Assembly: GCA_002779205.1 (NCBI GenBank)
Contig: PEXF01000114.1
Location: 1 to 9,481, forward strand
Length of the DNA stretch: 9,481 nucleotides
Reading direction: 5' to 3'
Source of the DNA: Candidatus Hydromicrobium americanum
GTDB lineage: Bacteria; Actinomycetota; Humimicrobiia; Humimicrobiales; Humimicrobiaceae
In this document: in pieces, positions 1 through 5,924 of the stretch
Position numbering within the stretch: position 1 is the first letter of the stretch
How the letters are laid out: each line of letters begins with the position of its first letter
Notes under the pieces: model-generated
Seen by the model: the letters and a program-made list of their open reading frames with translations, nothing else
What the model was told of the DNA's origin: nothing
Databases searched by the model: none
Program-made: the position numbers and the translations under genes

Positions 1-821
1 CCGAGGTATGCCCCAAATGCGTATTTTTTACTTAAAATTGATGAGGATTTTCAGAGTATTTTTAAACTGAAATGTGTAAAAGGAAGGATATTTTCTACCG
101 GTGATTTTAAGATACAGGTAGACAAATTCCATTGCTTTTAGGATATGATTTTCAGAAATTTTATGATCTGGATGATATAATTTACGATGACGAAAGCCAG
201 TGCTACAGAGTAGTTGGTTTTTTAGAAAAATCATCATTTTATTTAAACCCGAGCCGAGGTAGTTTAATTTATTTGCTTGATAAAGCATTTGTAATTCCCC
301 TTCAGTCTGACAAGTTCGAAGCGTGGGGTTATTGTTCTGCTATAAATTCTACGTTTATCATTACTGATAATCCTGAAAACCTTCAGATTATTCAGGAGAA
401 ATCAAATGAACTGGGATTATATACCTTTGAATCTATTAGTTTTACAGATCAACTTCAGTATCTTTTAGAAGCTAATCGCTTTGAGGTATTAACTATAGGA
501 TTTATTATGACTACTACACTAATTTTTAGCATCATTGGCTTTATTTCAAACCTTATCCAGTTTATAAACACTCATACTAAAGAATTTGCAATTCATCTTC
601 TCTGTGGTGGCCGTGTAATATCTATTATCCAGCGTGTTCTAATCCAGGTTTTTATAATAATCTTTTTATCAGATATCATTGTGATAGCTATTCATAGGTT
701 TAGCATGACAACATTTCTAACCATTGTGTCTAGTTTGTTTATAGGTCTTATCATTATGGTCTACCCGATAGTTATGCTGTCAAGAACACAAATAAATAAT
801 ATCTTAAGGAGGAGCCAGTAG
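1..821 (+). CDS. MacB/FtsX-type ABC transporter permease, 5'-truncated and frameshifted
   Basis: Membrane subunit of a MacB/LolCE-like ABC transporter; the substrate cannot be told. The open frame 132-821 (229 aa from a TTG with no visible ribosome site) is not the true start. Upstream, the frame beginning at position 1 is open to a stop at 139-141 and reads like the extracytoplasmic MacB-type domain (GRIFSTGDF near 82-108). From 111 the second frame continues with DTGRQIPLLLGYDF. One missing base near 109-110 in the TTTTAAG stretch separates the two, so this is one gene with a 1-nt deletion, or a sequencing error. Three hydrophobic segments lie at about residues 118-145, 162-187 and 195-216 of the 132 frame. 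An FtsX-like charged loop ending in a glycine pair (KEFAIHLLCGG) lies between the first two. The stop at 819-821 is 1 nt before the ATPase gene, consistent with co-transcription. The N-terminal membrane segment would lie outside the window. Confidence 0.72.
806..812 (+). promoter_or_regulatory. Shine-Dalgarno site for the ABC ATPase gene
   Basis: AAGGAGG ends 10 nt before the ATG at 823. It lies inside the last codons of the permease gene, so translation of the two subunits is probably coupled. Confidence 0.75.
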
Positions 822-822
822 A

Positions 823-1491
823 ATGAGTATCATAAATATAACCAATCTATATAAAACATACGGCAGTGGTGAATCAGAGGTAAAAGCCTTAAGAGGGCTG
901 TCACTTTCAGTAGATAATGGTGATATGATTGCTGTAATGGGTCCCTCCGGATCAGGTAAATCTACTCTTCTGAATATAATAGGCTGTATAGATAAGCCAA
1001 CTGGTGGGAAATATCTTTTGTCCGATCGTTTGATCGATACATTTAATGATAGTGAAATGGCAGAGCTTAGAAATCAAAAATTTGGTTTTGTGGTTCAGGA
1101 CTTTGCACTTGTAGAAAGATACAATGTTTATAAAAATGTAATGATACCTCTAACGTACTCAAAAAAGCAAATTAAATTAAAAAGAGATAAAATTGGAAAA
1201 GTACTTTCCCAATTGGGAATTCTTGAAAAGAAAAAAGCTATGGCGTTAAATCTTTCAATGGGGCAGCGCCAGAGGGTAGCTATTGCCAGAGCTATTGTAA
1301 ACGATCCTGATATAATCCTTGCTGATGAGCCAACCGGTTCACTGGACAGTGACACTGGCAGCGAAGTAATGGATATATTAAAAAAATTAAATGAGGATGG
1401 CAAAACAATTCTTATTGTAACACATGATATGAATGTAGCATCTTATTGCCGCAGGATAGTTAAAATTCAGGATGGAAAAGTCAGTAAATAG
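823..1491 (+). CDS. ABC transporter ATP-binding protein, LolD/MacB type
   Basis: Cytoplasmic ATPase subunit that powers the permease encoded just upstream. The 222 aa length is normal for the family. Visible motifs in order are Walker A GPSGSGKST at 40-48, the Q-loop glutamine in VVQDF near 92, the signature LSMGQRQR at 144-151, Walker B IILADEPT at 164-171 with catalytic Glu169, the D-loop SLDS at 173-176 and the switch His201 in VTHD. The signature has Met instead of the second-position Gly of LSGGQ; the other contact residues are kept, so it should be active. The EPTGSLDS and THD wording and the permease neighbour place it with MacB/LolD/FtsE-like ATPases, whose relatives include lipoprotein, antimicrobial peptide and macrolide exporters. 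No substrate-specific gene is visible. The upstream gene's frameshift could leave this subunit without a working partner. Confidence 0.93.
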   Translation: MSIINITNLYKTYGSGESEVKALRGLSLSVDNGDMIAVMGPSGSGKSTLLNIIGCIDKPTGGKYLLSDRLIDTFNDSEMAELRNQKFGFVVQDFALVERYNVYKNVMIPLTYSKKQIKLKRDKIGKVLSQLGILEKKKAMALNLSMGQRQRVAIARAIVNDPDIILADEPTGSLDSDTGSEVMDILKKLNEDGKTILIVTHDMNVASYCRRIVKIQDGKVSK

Positions 1492-1632
1492 CCTGTAAAT
1501 ATAAAGTCCAGAAAAACCCCTTTCAAAATTATTACCCAACCAACATGTTGACTCTATAGCTAATATTATGCCAGTGCGATGTCGTCTATATCCTATTATA
1601 TATAAGAATGTAAATGAAATCGAATAACTTCA
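1492..1632. other. Intergenic stretch left of the IS
   Basis: AT-rich DNA between the ATPase stop and the IS left end. I see no gene and no GC-rich hairpin followed by a T run. A lone 10-bp palindrome, CAACATGTTG (1541-1550), has no further context. The stretch ends with AACTTCA, one copy of the putative target-site duplication. Confidence 0.6.
1626..1632 (+). repeat. Left copy of putative IS target-site duplication
   Basis: AACTTCA abuts the first base of the left terminal repeat (C1633). The same 7-mer occurs at 5824-5830 beyond the right end of the IS. Taken as 8 bp, the copies are TAACTTCA and AAACTTCA, with one mismatch. A 7-8 bp duplication falls within the range known for IS4-group elements. 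Confidence 0.65.
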
Positions 1633-1648
1633 CTGTGATTCAGACACT
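1633..1648 (+). repeat. IS left terminal inverted repeat
   Basis: CTGTGATTCAGACACT. It differs from the complement of the reconstructed right repeat only at G1637 (A in the right-repeat complement). Similarity ends just inside 1648, so the repeat is about 16 bp. Confidence 0.82.
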
Positions 1649-1783
1649 GTAAATCAGTAACTTGAACTAACATAAATTATACACATAAATAAGCATATTT
1701 TAAGAAAATAGTTTATCCTTCACCTCCCCAAAAAAGAAAAATAGCAATTAATTTTAAAAAGTTGCATTTTTTATCAAAATATG

Positions 1784-1808
1784 GTATGTAATGGTATAAA
1801 ATACATAC
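1784..1808 (+). promoter_or_regulatory. Putative IS promoter: extended -10 inside an inverted repeat
   Basis: TGGTATAAA at 1792-1800 reads as an extended -10 element. It is bracketed by a perfect 7-bp inverted repeat, GTATGTA (1784-1790) and TACATAC (1802-1808). The start codon at 1812 lies only 11 nt past the -10, and no Shine-Dalgarno precedes it, so a leaderless or very short-leader transcript is plausible. An alternative is TTGCAT (1762-1767), 17 bp, then TATGTA (1785-1790). The inverted repeat is well placed to be an operator. All of this is inference from sequence. Confidence 0.4.
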
Positions 1809-1811
1809 AAT

Positions 1812-2195
1812 ATGGATAATATAAGTAGTTTACGGAAAAATATATATAACCTGGAAAGACAAAGGAAAATAATAATAGATTATCTTCTAAATGCCCATGA
1901 TATGGTTGATGGATCGATATATACAGTTTACAAAAAATGCGGCAATAAAAACTGTAGGTGTGCAAAAGGAGAACTTCATGGTCCATTTAAATATCTATCT
2001 AAAAAAGTTGATGGCAAAACAAAGCTTACCTTTGTTAGAAAAGCTGATGAGCCGGGTGTAGAGATAAAAGCTACAAATTACAGAAAATACATAAATCATA
2101 TGGCAAGACTGGGTAAGATTGATAAAAAAATCTATGAGATGGTAGTTATGATAAAAAAAATTAAAACATCCAGCTATGAACCAGCAAAGAAATAA
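1812..2195 (+). CDS. DUF6788-like accessory protein of the IS
   Basis: A 127-aa basic protein that I recognise as resembling the uncharacterised DUF6788 family, from the GS-Y-x(3)-K-CG-x(3)-C-x-C...HGP pattern. The core at residues 34-71 contains CGNKNCRC (Cys43, Cys48, Cys50), then HGPFKYLS and a GKTK segment. The cysteines with nearby His56 could bind a metal, and a nucleic-acid-binding role is only a guess. The N-terminal 30 residues are charged and helical-looking. The gene lies between the IS left end and the transposase, and its last 20 bp overlap the transposase start in another frame, so it is an integral IS gene rather than host DNA. No ribosome site precedes the ATG. It might assist or restrain transposition; its function is unknown. 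Confidence 0.8.
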   Translation: MDNISSLRKNIYNLERQRKIIIDYLLNAHDMVDGSIYTVYKKCGNKNCRCAKGELHGPFKYLSKKVDGKTKLTFVRKADEPGVEIKATNYRKYINHMARLGKIDKKIYEMVVMIKKIKTSSYEPAKK

Positions 2196-3675
2196 TTATT
2201 TTGTCTATACGCAGAACAAATCAAAGGTAACAAAAGCCCTCAAAGAAGGAGATATAGACTACGGATCCTTTTCTAAAATGGGTTTTGTAGATGAGTTTTT
2301 TTCATATCTACTTGCCACTGACTTTTTTAGCTACTGTGATAAAACATATCCAAGTCCAAGAGTTAAGACTGAAGTTCCTGCATGGTTCCTTTTAGCCTCA
2401 CTATTAGCAGCAAAGATGTTTGGAGAAGAAGCCTTCAGCAATATCCCATATGTACTAAAAAATGGGACCATTTTAAAGATGCTGGGGCTAAACTTAGGAC
2501 CAGTTCCCGGTTTTAACAACAAAAACAAAAAGGAGAGGATTTACCCTGCAGACCAGGATACCATAAGAAAGTTTTTTAAAGACACTAAACCTTTAAGTCT
2601 CACATACTGGTTTAATCATTATTTTTCCAGCTGGATGGGTGCTAAAGGTGCTTACAGAAGCGGCCTATTTATAGAGGATGCAAGCTACGTGCCTCTTCCC
2701 GATAACACAAACTACAAATATGCTGAATATGTTTGGCTGGACAGTGACGGTAACCATGCCTCACAAGACACTCCAGGTGCAAGACTAACTCTTTGCTATA
2801 AATTTTCTTCCCTGCTTAATACTGACAGGGAAGGCAGCTACTATATATATGCTGGTGCAAGAATTGATCCGGGAAATGCAGGTGGCCTAAATGAAGGAAG
2901 AGAACTGGTAGATGGTTTTATTAATAGTGGCGGCTACATAGATACCCTTCTTATGGACCGGGGATATATTGACGGCCCCACACTTACCCATTACAAAAAA
3001 GATTACAAAATCAACTGGGTAATCCCCCTAAAGAGTAGTATGGCAGCATATGATGATGCAATGGGCCTTGCCAGGGCAAAAAATGTTGACTGGAAGACCT
3101 ATCATGTTGAAGAAAGCAGTGACGGATTTATTGCAAAAAAAGAGGAGGTTAGCATCTTTTATGAGCTAAAATCATGGCAGAATCTCTCTGTTCCCCTACA
3201 TGTATCAATTAAAAGAGAAACTGACTATGAAAGCGGCCAGGTTAGCTACTTTGTTCTGGCCCACAGCAAAAAATACAAATACCCCTCTGAAGCATTTGAT
3301 CTTTACAAAAAAAGGACAAAGATAGAAGAGCGCCACCGCCAGTTAAAAGGTTTCTGGGCCTTTAACAAATTCAGCTCTCCTGCCTTTGCCCTTGTAATTA
3401 CACAGGTCATATTTAAACTGGCAGCTTACTCGCTCATGCAGCTTTATCTTCTAAGGCAAGACGCAAAAGATCTGGCAAAAAAGACAATATCTACAATTAC
3501 AAAAAAGGAAAGAGCAGGAGAATGTGTTGTAATACTTTACAGTGGCTCGCACTACGGTGTATTTGATTTAGATGAGTACAGCTTTATCTTAATGAAGCTT
3601 AAAATTGATGCAAAGAACAGACTTGCAGAAAGAATAAAAACCTGGAATAAGGCACCTCCGCAGTCTGTTATTTAG
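2176..3675 (+). CDS. IS4-family DDE transposase
   Basis: Catalyses cut-and-paste movement of the surrounding IS by cutting at the terminal repeats. The 499-aa protein has an RNase H-like DDE domain. The likely catalytic residues are Asp168 in FIEDASYVPLP, Asp261 in LLMDRGYIDGP and Glu384. Glu384 sits in YKKRTKIEERHRQLK, which fits the IS4 signature Y-(2)-R-(3)-E-(6)-K exactly (Tyr377, Arg380, Glu384, Lys391). Residues 66-150 form the N-terminal region common to these enzymes. Nothing is broken, and the length is typical to long for the group. The ATG lies inside the upstream gene and has no Shine-Dalgarno, so expression probably depends on translational coupling. Slippage on the A8 run at 2153-2160 is another possibility. 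The enzyme should be intact, but its right-end DNA target is split by the intron, so it may act on other copies only. Confidence 0.93.
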   Translation: MNQQRNNYFVYTQNKSKVTKALKEGDIDYGSFSKMGFVDEFFSYLLATDFFSYCDKTYPSPRVKTEVPAWFLLASLLAAKMFGEEAFSNIPYVLKNGTILKMLGLNLGPVPGFNNKNKKERIYPADQDTIRKFFKDTKPLSLTYWFNHYFSSWMGAKGAYRSGLFIEDASYVPLPDNTNYKYAEYVWLDSDGNHASQDTPGARLTLCYKFSSLLNTDREGSYYIYAGARIDPGNAGGLNEGRELVDGFINSGGYIDTLLMDRGYIDGPTLTHYKKDYKINWVIPLKSSMAAYDDAMGLARAKNVDWKTYHVEESSDGFIAKKEEVSIFYELKSWQNLSVPLHVSIKRETDYESGQVSYFVLAHSKKYKYPSEAFDLYKKRTKIEERHRQLKGFWAFNKFSSPAFALVITQVIFKLAAYSLMQLYLLRQDAKDLAKKTISTITKKERAGECVVILYSGSHYGVFDLDEYSFILMKLKIDAKNRLAERIKTWNKAPPQSVI

Positions 3676-3860
3676 GATGATATTTTAATTTAAACTTAAA
3701 TATTTTTTTAAATAATTTTTTAACCCTTAAAAAACTCATCTCTTTTTTTCTCATTTTTCCAGTGCCTTTATGTAATATTTTTAACTTTTATATGCTTTTT
3801 TAATTTATCTGTCATAATAATTCTTAATTTGCAGATATTATGTGATGGTTTCGGGGTAGT
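3676..3860. other. IS right-end noncoding region
   Basis: T-rich DNA between the transposase stop and the right terminal repeat, with no gene. A perfect but purely A-T hairpin (TTTTTTAA, CCC, TTAAAAAA; 3716-3734) is followed by a loose T-rich tract. It could act as a weak terminator, but it lacks a GC stem. Sub-terminal transposase sites may lie here, but none can be picked out by eye. Confidence 0.45.
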
Positions 3861-3871
3861 AGTGTCTGAAT
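3861..3871 (+). repeat. Right IS terminal repeat, inner 11 bp (5' exon of intron, IBS1)
   Basis: AGTGTCTGAAT complements ATTCAGACACT of the left repeat perfectly. Its last 7 bases, TCTGAAT (3865-3871), are the intron-binding site IBS1, pairing with ATTCAGA at 4088-4094 inside the intron. The remaining 5 bp of the repeat (TACAG) lie beyond the intron at 5818-5822. Confidence 0.85.
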
Positions 3872-4386
3872 GTGTGTCCAGATTAGGCTGATATGTTCAG
3901 TGGGAGACAGTCCTTCCAGGGTAATAGCCAGAAGCCCTGTAGCTTGAATAGCAAAGATAAGGGAAACCAAAATCTTTGAAGCCTATTGACAAAGTCATCT
4001 TAGGGGTGATAAGCGAGTTACCAGGCCGTAACGTAAGTGAACGCACAGGTGGCCTCGAGAACTGGAATTTTCGGAAGTCGAGCCTGCATTCAGAGGGCAA
4101 AGACAGCATAAGCAAACGAAAACTGGCCGTTACGTTTGTCTTATTCCGACGGGGTGGTAGCGACAGCATGGTAACAAGGATATATCAAGCAACTGGAGAA
4201 GCCCTACTTGTCCCAAGAAGAAATTCCTGGAGCAGGTAAGCTCTATAACCAGTAACCGCTGGGAAGTGAACTTATGACAAGAGGGTGGCGGATGGGCTTG
4301 TATTAGCTATGAACCAGAGTAATGTCTGGGGAGCAAAGGGGCCCTATTGTTAAAAGTCTTTTAAACCAAAGGGAGGCAGGGACGAA
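3872..4386 (+). ncRNA. Group II intron RNA, domains I-III and the start of IV
   Basis: This stretch between the intron 5' end and the maturase start is structured RNA. Short open frames here have no protein-like sequence. It should contain the exon-recognising domain I, which holds EBS1, followed by domains II and III. I have not resolved their individual helices by eye. Confidence 0.8.
4088..4094 (+). other. EBS1 of the group II intron
   Basis: ATTCAGA is the exact reverse complement of TCTGAAT at 3865-3871, the 7 nt directly before the 5' splice site. This pairing selects the target and the splice site. Its position about 216 nt into the intron fits domain I. Confidence 0.8.
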
Positions 4387-5670
4387 ATGATAAAGGCGTC
4401 CATAAGCTTGCAGGAACTAAGGAGAAAGATATACCTAAAGGCGAAGTCTGAAAAGACATGGAGGTTTTGGGGACTATACGTTCATGTATGTAAAATGGAA
4501 ACACTAAAAGAGGCTTACAGACTGGCTAAAAGAAATAATGGAGCTCCAGGAATAGACGGAGTTACATTTGAAGCCATTGAAGAATCAGGTCTTGAAGCTT
4601 TTCTTTTACAGATTAGAGATGAACTGGTCTCAAGCACGTATTATCCTATGGGTAACAGAAGAAAAGAAATTCCCAAGGGAAAGGGTAAAGTTAGAGTTCT
4701 GGGGATACCAACTGTAAAAGACCGTGTAGTGCAGGGAGCGGCCAAGTTAATACTTGAGCCAATCTTTGAAGCTGACTTTAAAGACGGTTCATATGGTTAT
4801 AGACCCAAGCGCAAAGCCCATGAAGCTGTAAGTCGGGTAGCAAAAGCAATTGTAAGCGGTAAAACAAAAGTTATTGATGTTGACCTTGAGGCTTACTTTG
4901 ATAATGTAGGACATGATATCCTGCTTAGAAAAGTAGCTGAAAGGGTAAATGATGATGACATGATGAGACTGGCCAAGCTAATGCTAAAAGCAAATGGAAA
5001 GAAAGGAGTAGCCCAAGGCGGAGTCATCTCACCACTACTTGCAAATATCTATCTAAATGAGGTAGATAAGATGCTGGAGAAGGCAAAGGAAGTCACAAGC
5101 GAAGGCAAATACACCAATATTGAGTATGCACGCTTTGCAGATGATATGGTAATCCTTGTAAGTGGTTACTATAAATGGGAATGGCTTCTAAAAGCAGCCT
5201 ATAAACGGCTTATCCAGGAGTTGGGAAAACTTGGTGTTAAGATAAATATCCAAAAGACTCAAGTAATAGACCTTACCCGAGGGCAGACCTTTAGCTTCCT
5301 TGGGTTTGTCTACAGGCGGGTTAGAACCCGCAAAGGCAAATGGGGAGTTGTGTGCATACCAAAGATGAAGGCACGAACGGCTCTCTTGCAAAAGCTAAAA
5401 GAGGTATTCCGAAAGCATAGGTCTCAACCGGTAAGCCAGATAATATACCTAATAAATCCCATTCTTAGAGGGTGGGTAAATTACTTTAGAATTGGTAATT
5501 CTGGTAGATGTTTTAATTATGTTAGGGACTGGGTTGAGAAGAAGATAAGAAGGCACTTAATGCGTGCAAGAAAACGATATGGCTTTGGCTGGAACAGGTG
5601 GAGTAGAGATTGGTTCTACAAGACCCTGGGGTTGTATGGTAACTACAGGATAATGTATTATCAGACTTAA
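4387..5670 (+). CDS. ltrA: Group II intron-encoded reverse transcriptase/maturase, no endonuclease domain
   Basis: Multifunctional protein that helps the intron RNA splice and then copies it into DNA after reverse splicing. The 427 aa show reverse transcriptase blocks in order: NNGAPGIDGVT (51-60), VRVLGIPTVKDRVVQ (102-116), DVDLEAYFDNV (164-174), VAQGGVISPLLANIY (208-222), YARFADD (247-253) with catalytic Asp252 and Asp253 pairing with Asp164, then VKINIQKTQ and FSFLGF. The maturase X domain follows from about 325, with INPILRGWVNYFR (356-368) and an ending GLYGNYRI. The chain stops there, with no HNH or cysteine-pair endonuclease domain. Such proteins are known to prime from replication-fork strands. 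A GGGAGG at 4371-4376 precedes the ATG by 10 nt. No frameshift or lost catalytic residue is seen. The symbol follows general usage for this family. Confidence 0.95.
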   Translation: MIKASISLQELRRKIYLKAKSEKTWRFWGLYVHVCKMETLKEAYRLAKRNNGAPGIDGVTFEAIEESGLEAFLLQIRDELVSSTYYPMGNRRKEIPKGKGKVRVLGIPTVKDRVVQGAAKLILEPIFEADFKDGSYGYRPKRKAHEAVSRVAKAIVSGKTKVIDVDLEAYFDNVGHDILLRKVAERVNDDDMMRLAKLMLKANGKKGVAQGGVISPLLANIYLNEVDKMLEKAKEVTSEGKYTNIEYARFADDMVILVSGYYKWEWLLKAAYKRLIQELGKLGVKINIQKTQVIDLTRGQTFSFLGFVYRRVRTRKGKWGVVCIPKMKARTALLQKLKEVFRKHRSQPVSQIIYLINPILRGWVNYFRIGNSGRCFNYVRDWVEKKIRRHLMRARKRYGFGWNRWSRDWFYKTLGLYGNYRIMYYQT

Positions 5671-5722
5671 AAGCGCTGCCAGGCCAATAGGTCACATAAT
5701 CCTTTAGGAGAAATTAGCAAGA

Positions 5723-5755
5723 AAGCCCAGTTCGGGAAATCCGAACGCTGGGTTT
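5723..5755 (+). ncRNA. Group II intron domain V (catalytic hairpin)
   Basis: An 8-bp lower stem, AAGCCCAG (5723-5730) with CTGGGTTT (5748-5755), includes the conserved AGC triad at 5724-5726 and its G-U wobble. A 2-nt bulge CG (5746-5747) follows. The 5-bp upper stem TTCGG/CCGAA is capped by a GAAA-type loop. These are the hallmarks of the ribozyme active site. Confidence 0.9.
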
Positions 5756-5760
5756 GATGT

Positions 5761-5813
5761 GGCGGGAGCTGGAAACGTACTGAAATATTTCGGTGGCGCG
5801 CCAGTTCTCGACC
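5761..5813 (+). ncRNA. Group II intron domain VI with branch-point A5811
   Basis: A 10-bp helix (5763-5772 with 5801-5810, including two G-U pairs) is followed on the 3' strand by an unpaired A5811. Two further G-C pairs (5761-5762 with 5812-5813) close the stem. This bulged A is the expected lariat branch point, 7 nt from the 3' splice site at 5817. Confidence 0.85.
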
Positions 5814-5817
5814 CTAC

Positions 5818-5822
5818 TACAG
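5818..5822 (+). repeat. Right IS terminal repeat, outer 5 bp (3' exon of intron)
   Basis: TACAG completes the right terminal repeat once joined to 3861-3871. The joined 16 bp complement the left repeat with one mismatch. This fixes the intron 3' end after 5817 rather than after the second TAC at 5820. Confidence 0.8.
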
Positions 5823-5823
5823 A

Positions 5824-5830
5824 AACTTCA
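5824..5830 (+). repeat. Right copy of putative IS target-site duplication
   Basis: AACTTCA is identical to 1626-1632. One extra base, A5823, lies between it and the terminal repeat, so the duplication is either 8 bp with one change or 7 bp with an offset. Confidence 0.6.
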
Positions 5831-5838
5831 TGATTGGT

Positions 5839-5866
5839 TTGTATTTTATTTATTTTCTATTATAAT
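5839..5866 (+). promoter_or_regulatory. Promoter of the tig-clpP-clpX operon
   Basis: A perfect TATAAT at 5861-5866 lies 16 bp after a weak -35, TTGTAT (5839-5844). Transcription would start near 5873, giving a leader of about 50 nt. The promoter begins about 17 bp past the IS end, so the insertion left it whole, but any regulatory site upstream of it has been moved away. Confidence 0.65.
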
Positions 5867-5910
5867 ATGAGTTTTAATGTTGAAATAGAACTAACCCACT
5901 ACTGATGTTT

Positions 5911-5917
5911 AAGGAGG
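5911..5917 (+). promoter_or_regulatory. Shine-Dalgarno site deciding the TTG start of tig
   Basis: AAGGAGG lies 7 nt before TTG 5925. The first in-frame methionines downstream would cut into the conserved N-terminal domain, so the TTG start is preferred. Confidence 0.8.
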
Positions 5918-5924
5918 ATTTTAC

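Larger units (their letters stand above)
3872..5817 (+). mobile_element. Group II intron with reverse transcriptase, IIB-like
   Basis: Self-splicing retroelement of 1946 nt. The 5' end GTGTGTCCAG matches the GUGYG consensus. The 3' end is AC, within the AY consensus, 7 nt from the bulged branch-point A5811. Domain V (5723-5755) and domain VI (5761-5813) fold cleanly, and the encoded protein occupies domain IV. EBS1 at 4088-4094 pairs over 7 bp with the exon just before the intron. The catalytic triad AGC (5724-5726) argues against class IIC, which has CGC. C4087, just before EBS1, would not pair with T5818, which argues against the IIA delta contact, so IIB is favoured. The boundary is confirmed because removing the intron restores the IS terminal repeat. 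I see no obvious EBS2. All parts needed for splicing and retrohoming appear present. Confidence 0.92.
1633..5822 (+). mobile_element. IS4-family insertion sequence interrupted by a group II intron
   Basis: The outer mobile element is bounded by 16-bp terminal inverted repeats: CTGTGATTCAGACACT at 1633-1648, and its near-complement split between 3861-3871 and 5818-5822. It carries a DUF6788-like gene and a DDE transposase, both on the + strand. Without the 1946-nt intron the IS would be 2244 bp. The ends were found from the sequence: the match becomes 15 of 16 only when the intron is removed at exactly 3872-5817. Flanking AACTTCA repeats support insertion by transposition. The element lies between an ABC transporter gene and the tig promoter. 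The intron separates the outer 5 bp of the right repeat from the inner 11 bp, so this copy is probably immobile as DNA. Confidence 0.85.

Noticed and set aside
28..288. 86-aa minus-strand open frame at the window start
   Set aside because: The + strand here reads as a MacB-type permease in two adjoining frames; the antisense frame shows no family features.
1541..1550. Palindrome CAACATGTTG as an operator
   Set aside because: It is a single short palindrome with no promoter or second copy nearby, so chance cannot be excluded.
3716..3734. Hairpin TTTTTTAA-CCC-TTAAAAAA as an intrinsic terminator
   Set aside because: The stem is only A-T pairs and the following T tract is broken by C residues, so termination would be weak. 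It is noted in the IS right-end entry but not called separately.
3976..4239. 87-aa open frame on the + strand before the maturase, and a 90-aa minus-strand frame at 3897-4169
   Set aside because: Both lie in the intron's structured RNA (domains I-III), lack family-like sequence and have no convincing ribosome site.
3872..5817. Class IIC intron using a terminator hairpin as its target
   Set aside because: The domain V triad is AGC rather than CGC, there is no GC-rich terminator stem before the insertion point, and IBS1 is 7 nt long.
5818..5820. Intron 3' end placed after the second TAC (5820)
   Set aside because: It would put the branch A 10 nt from the end and would no longer rebuild the IS terminal repeat. 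Ending at 5817 satisfies both.
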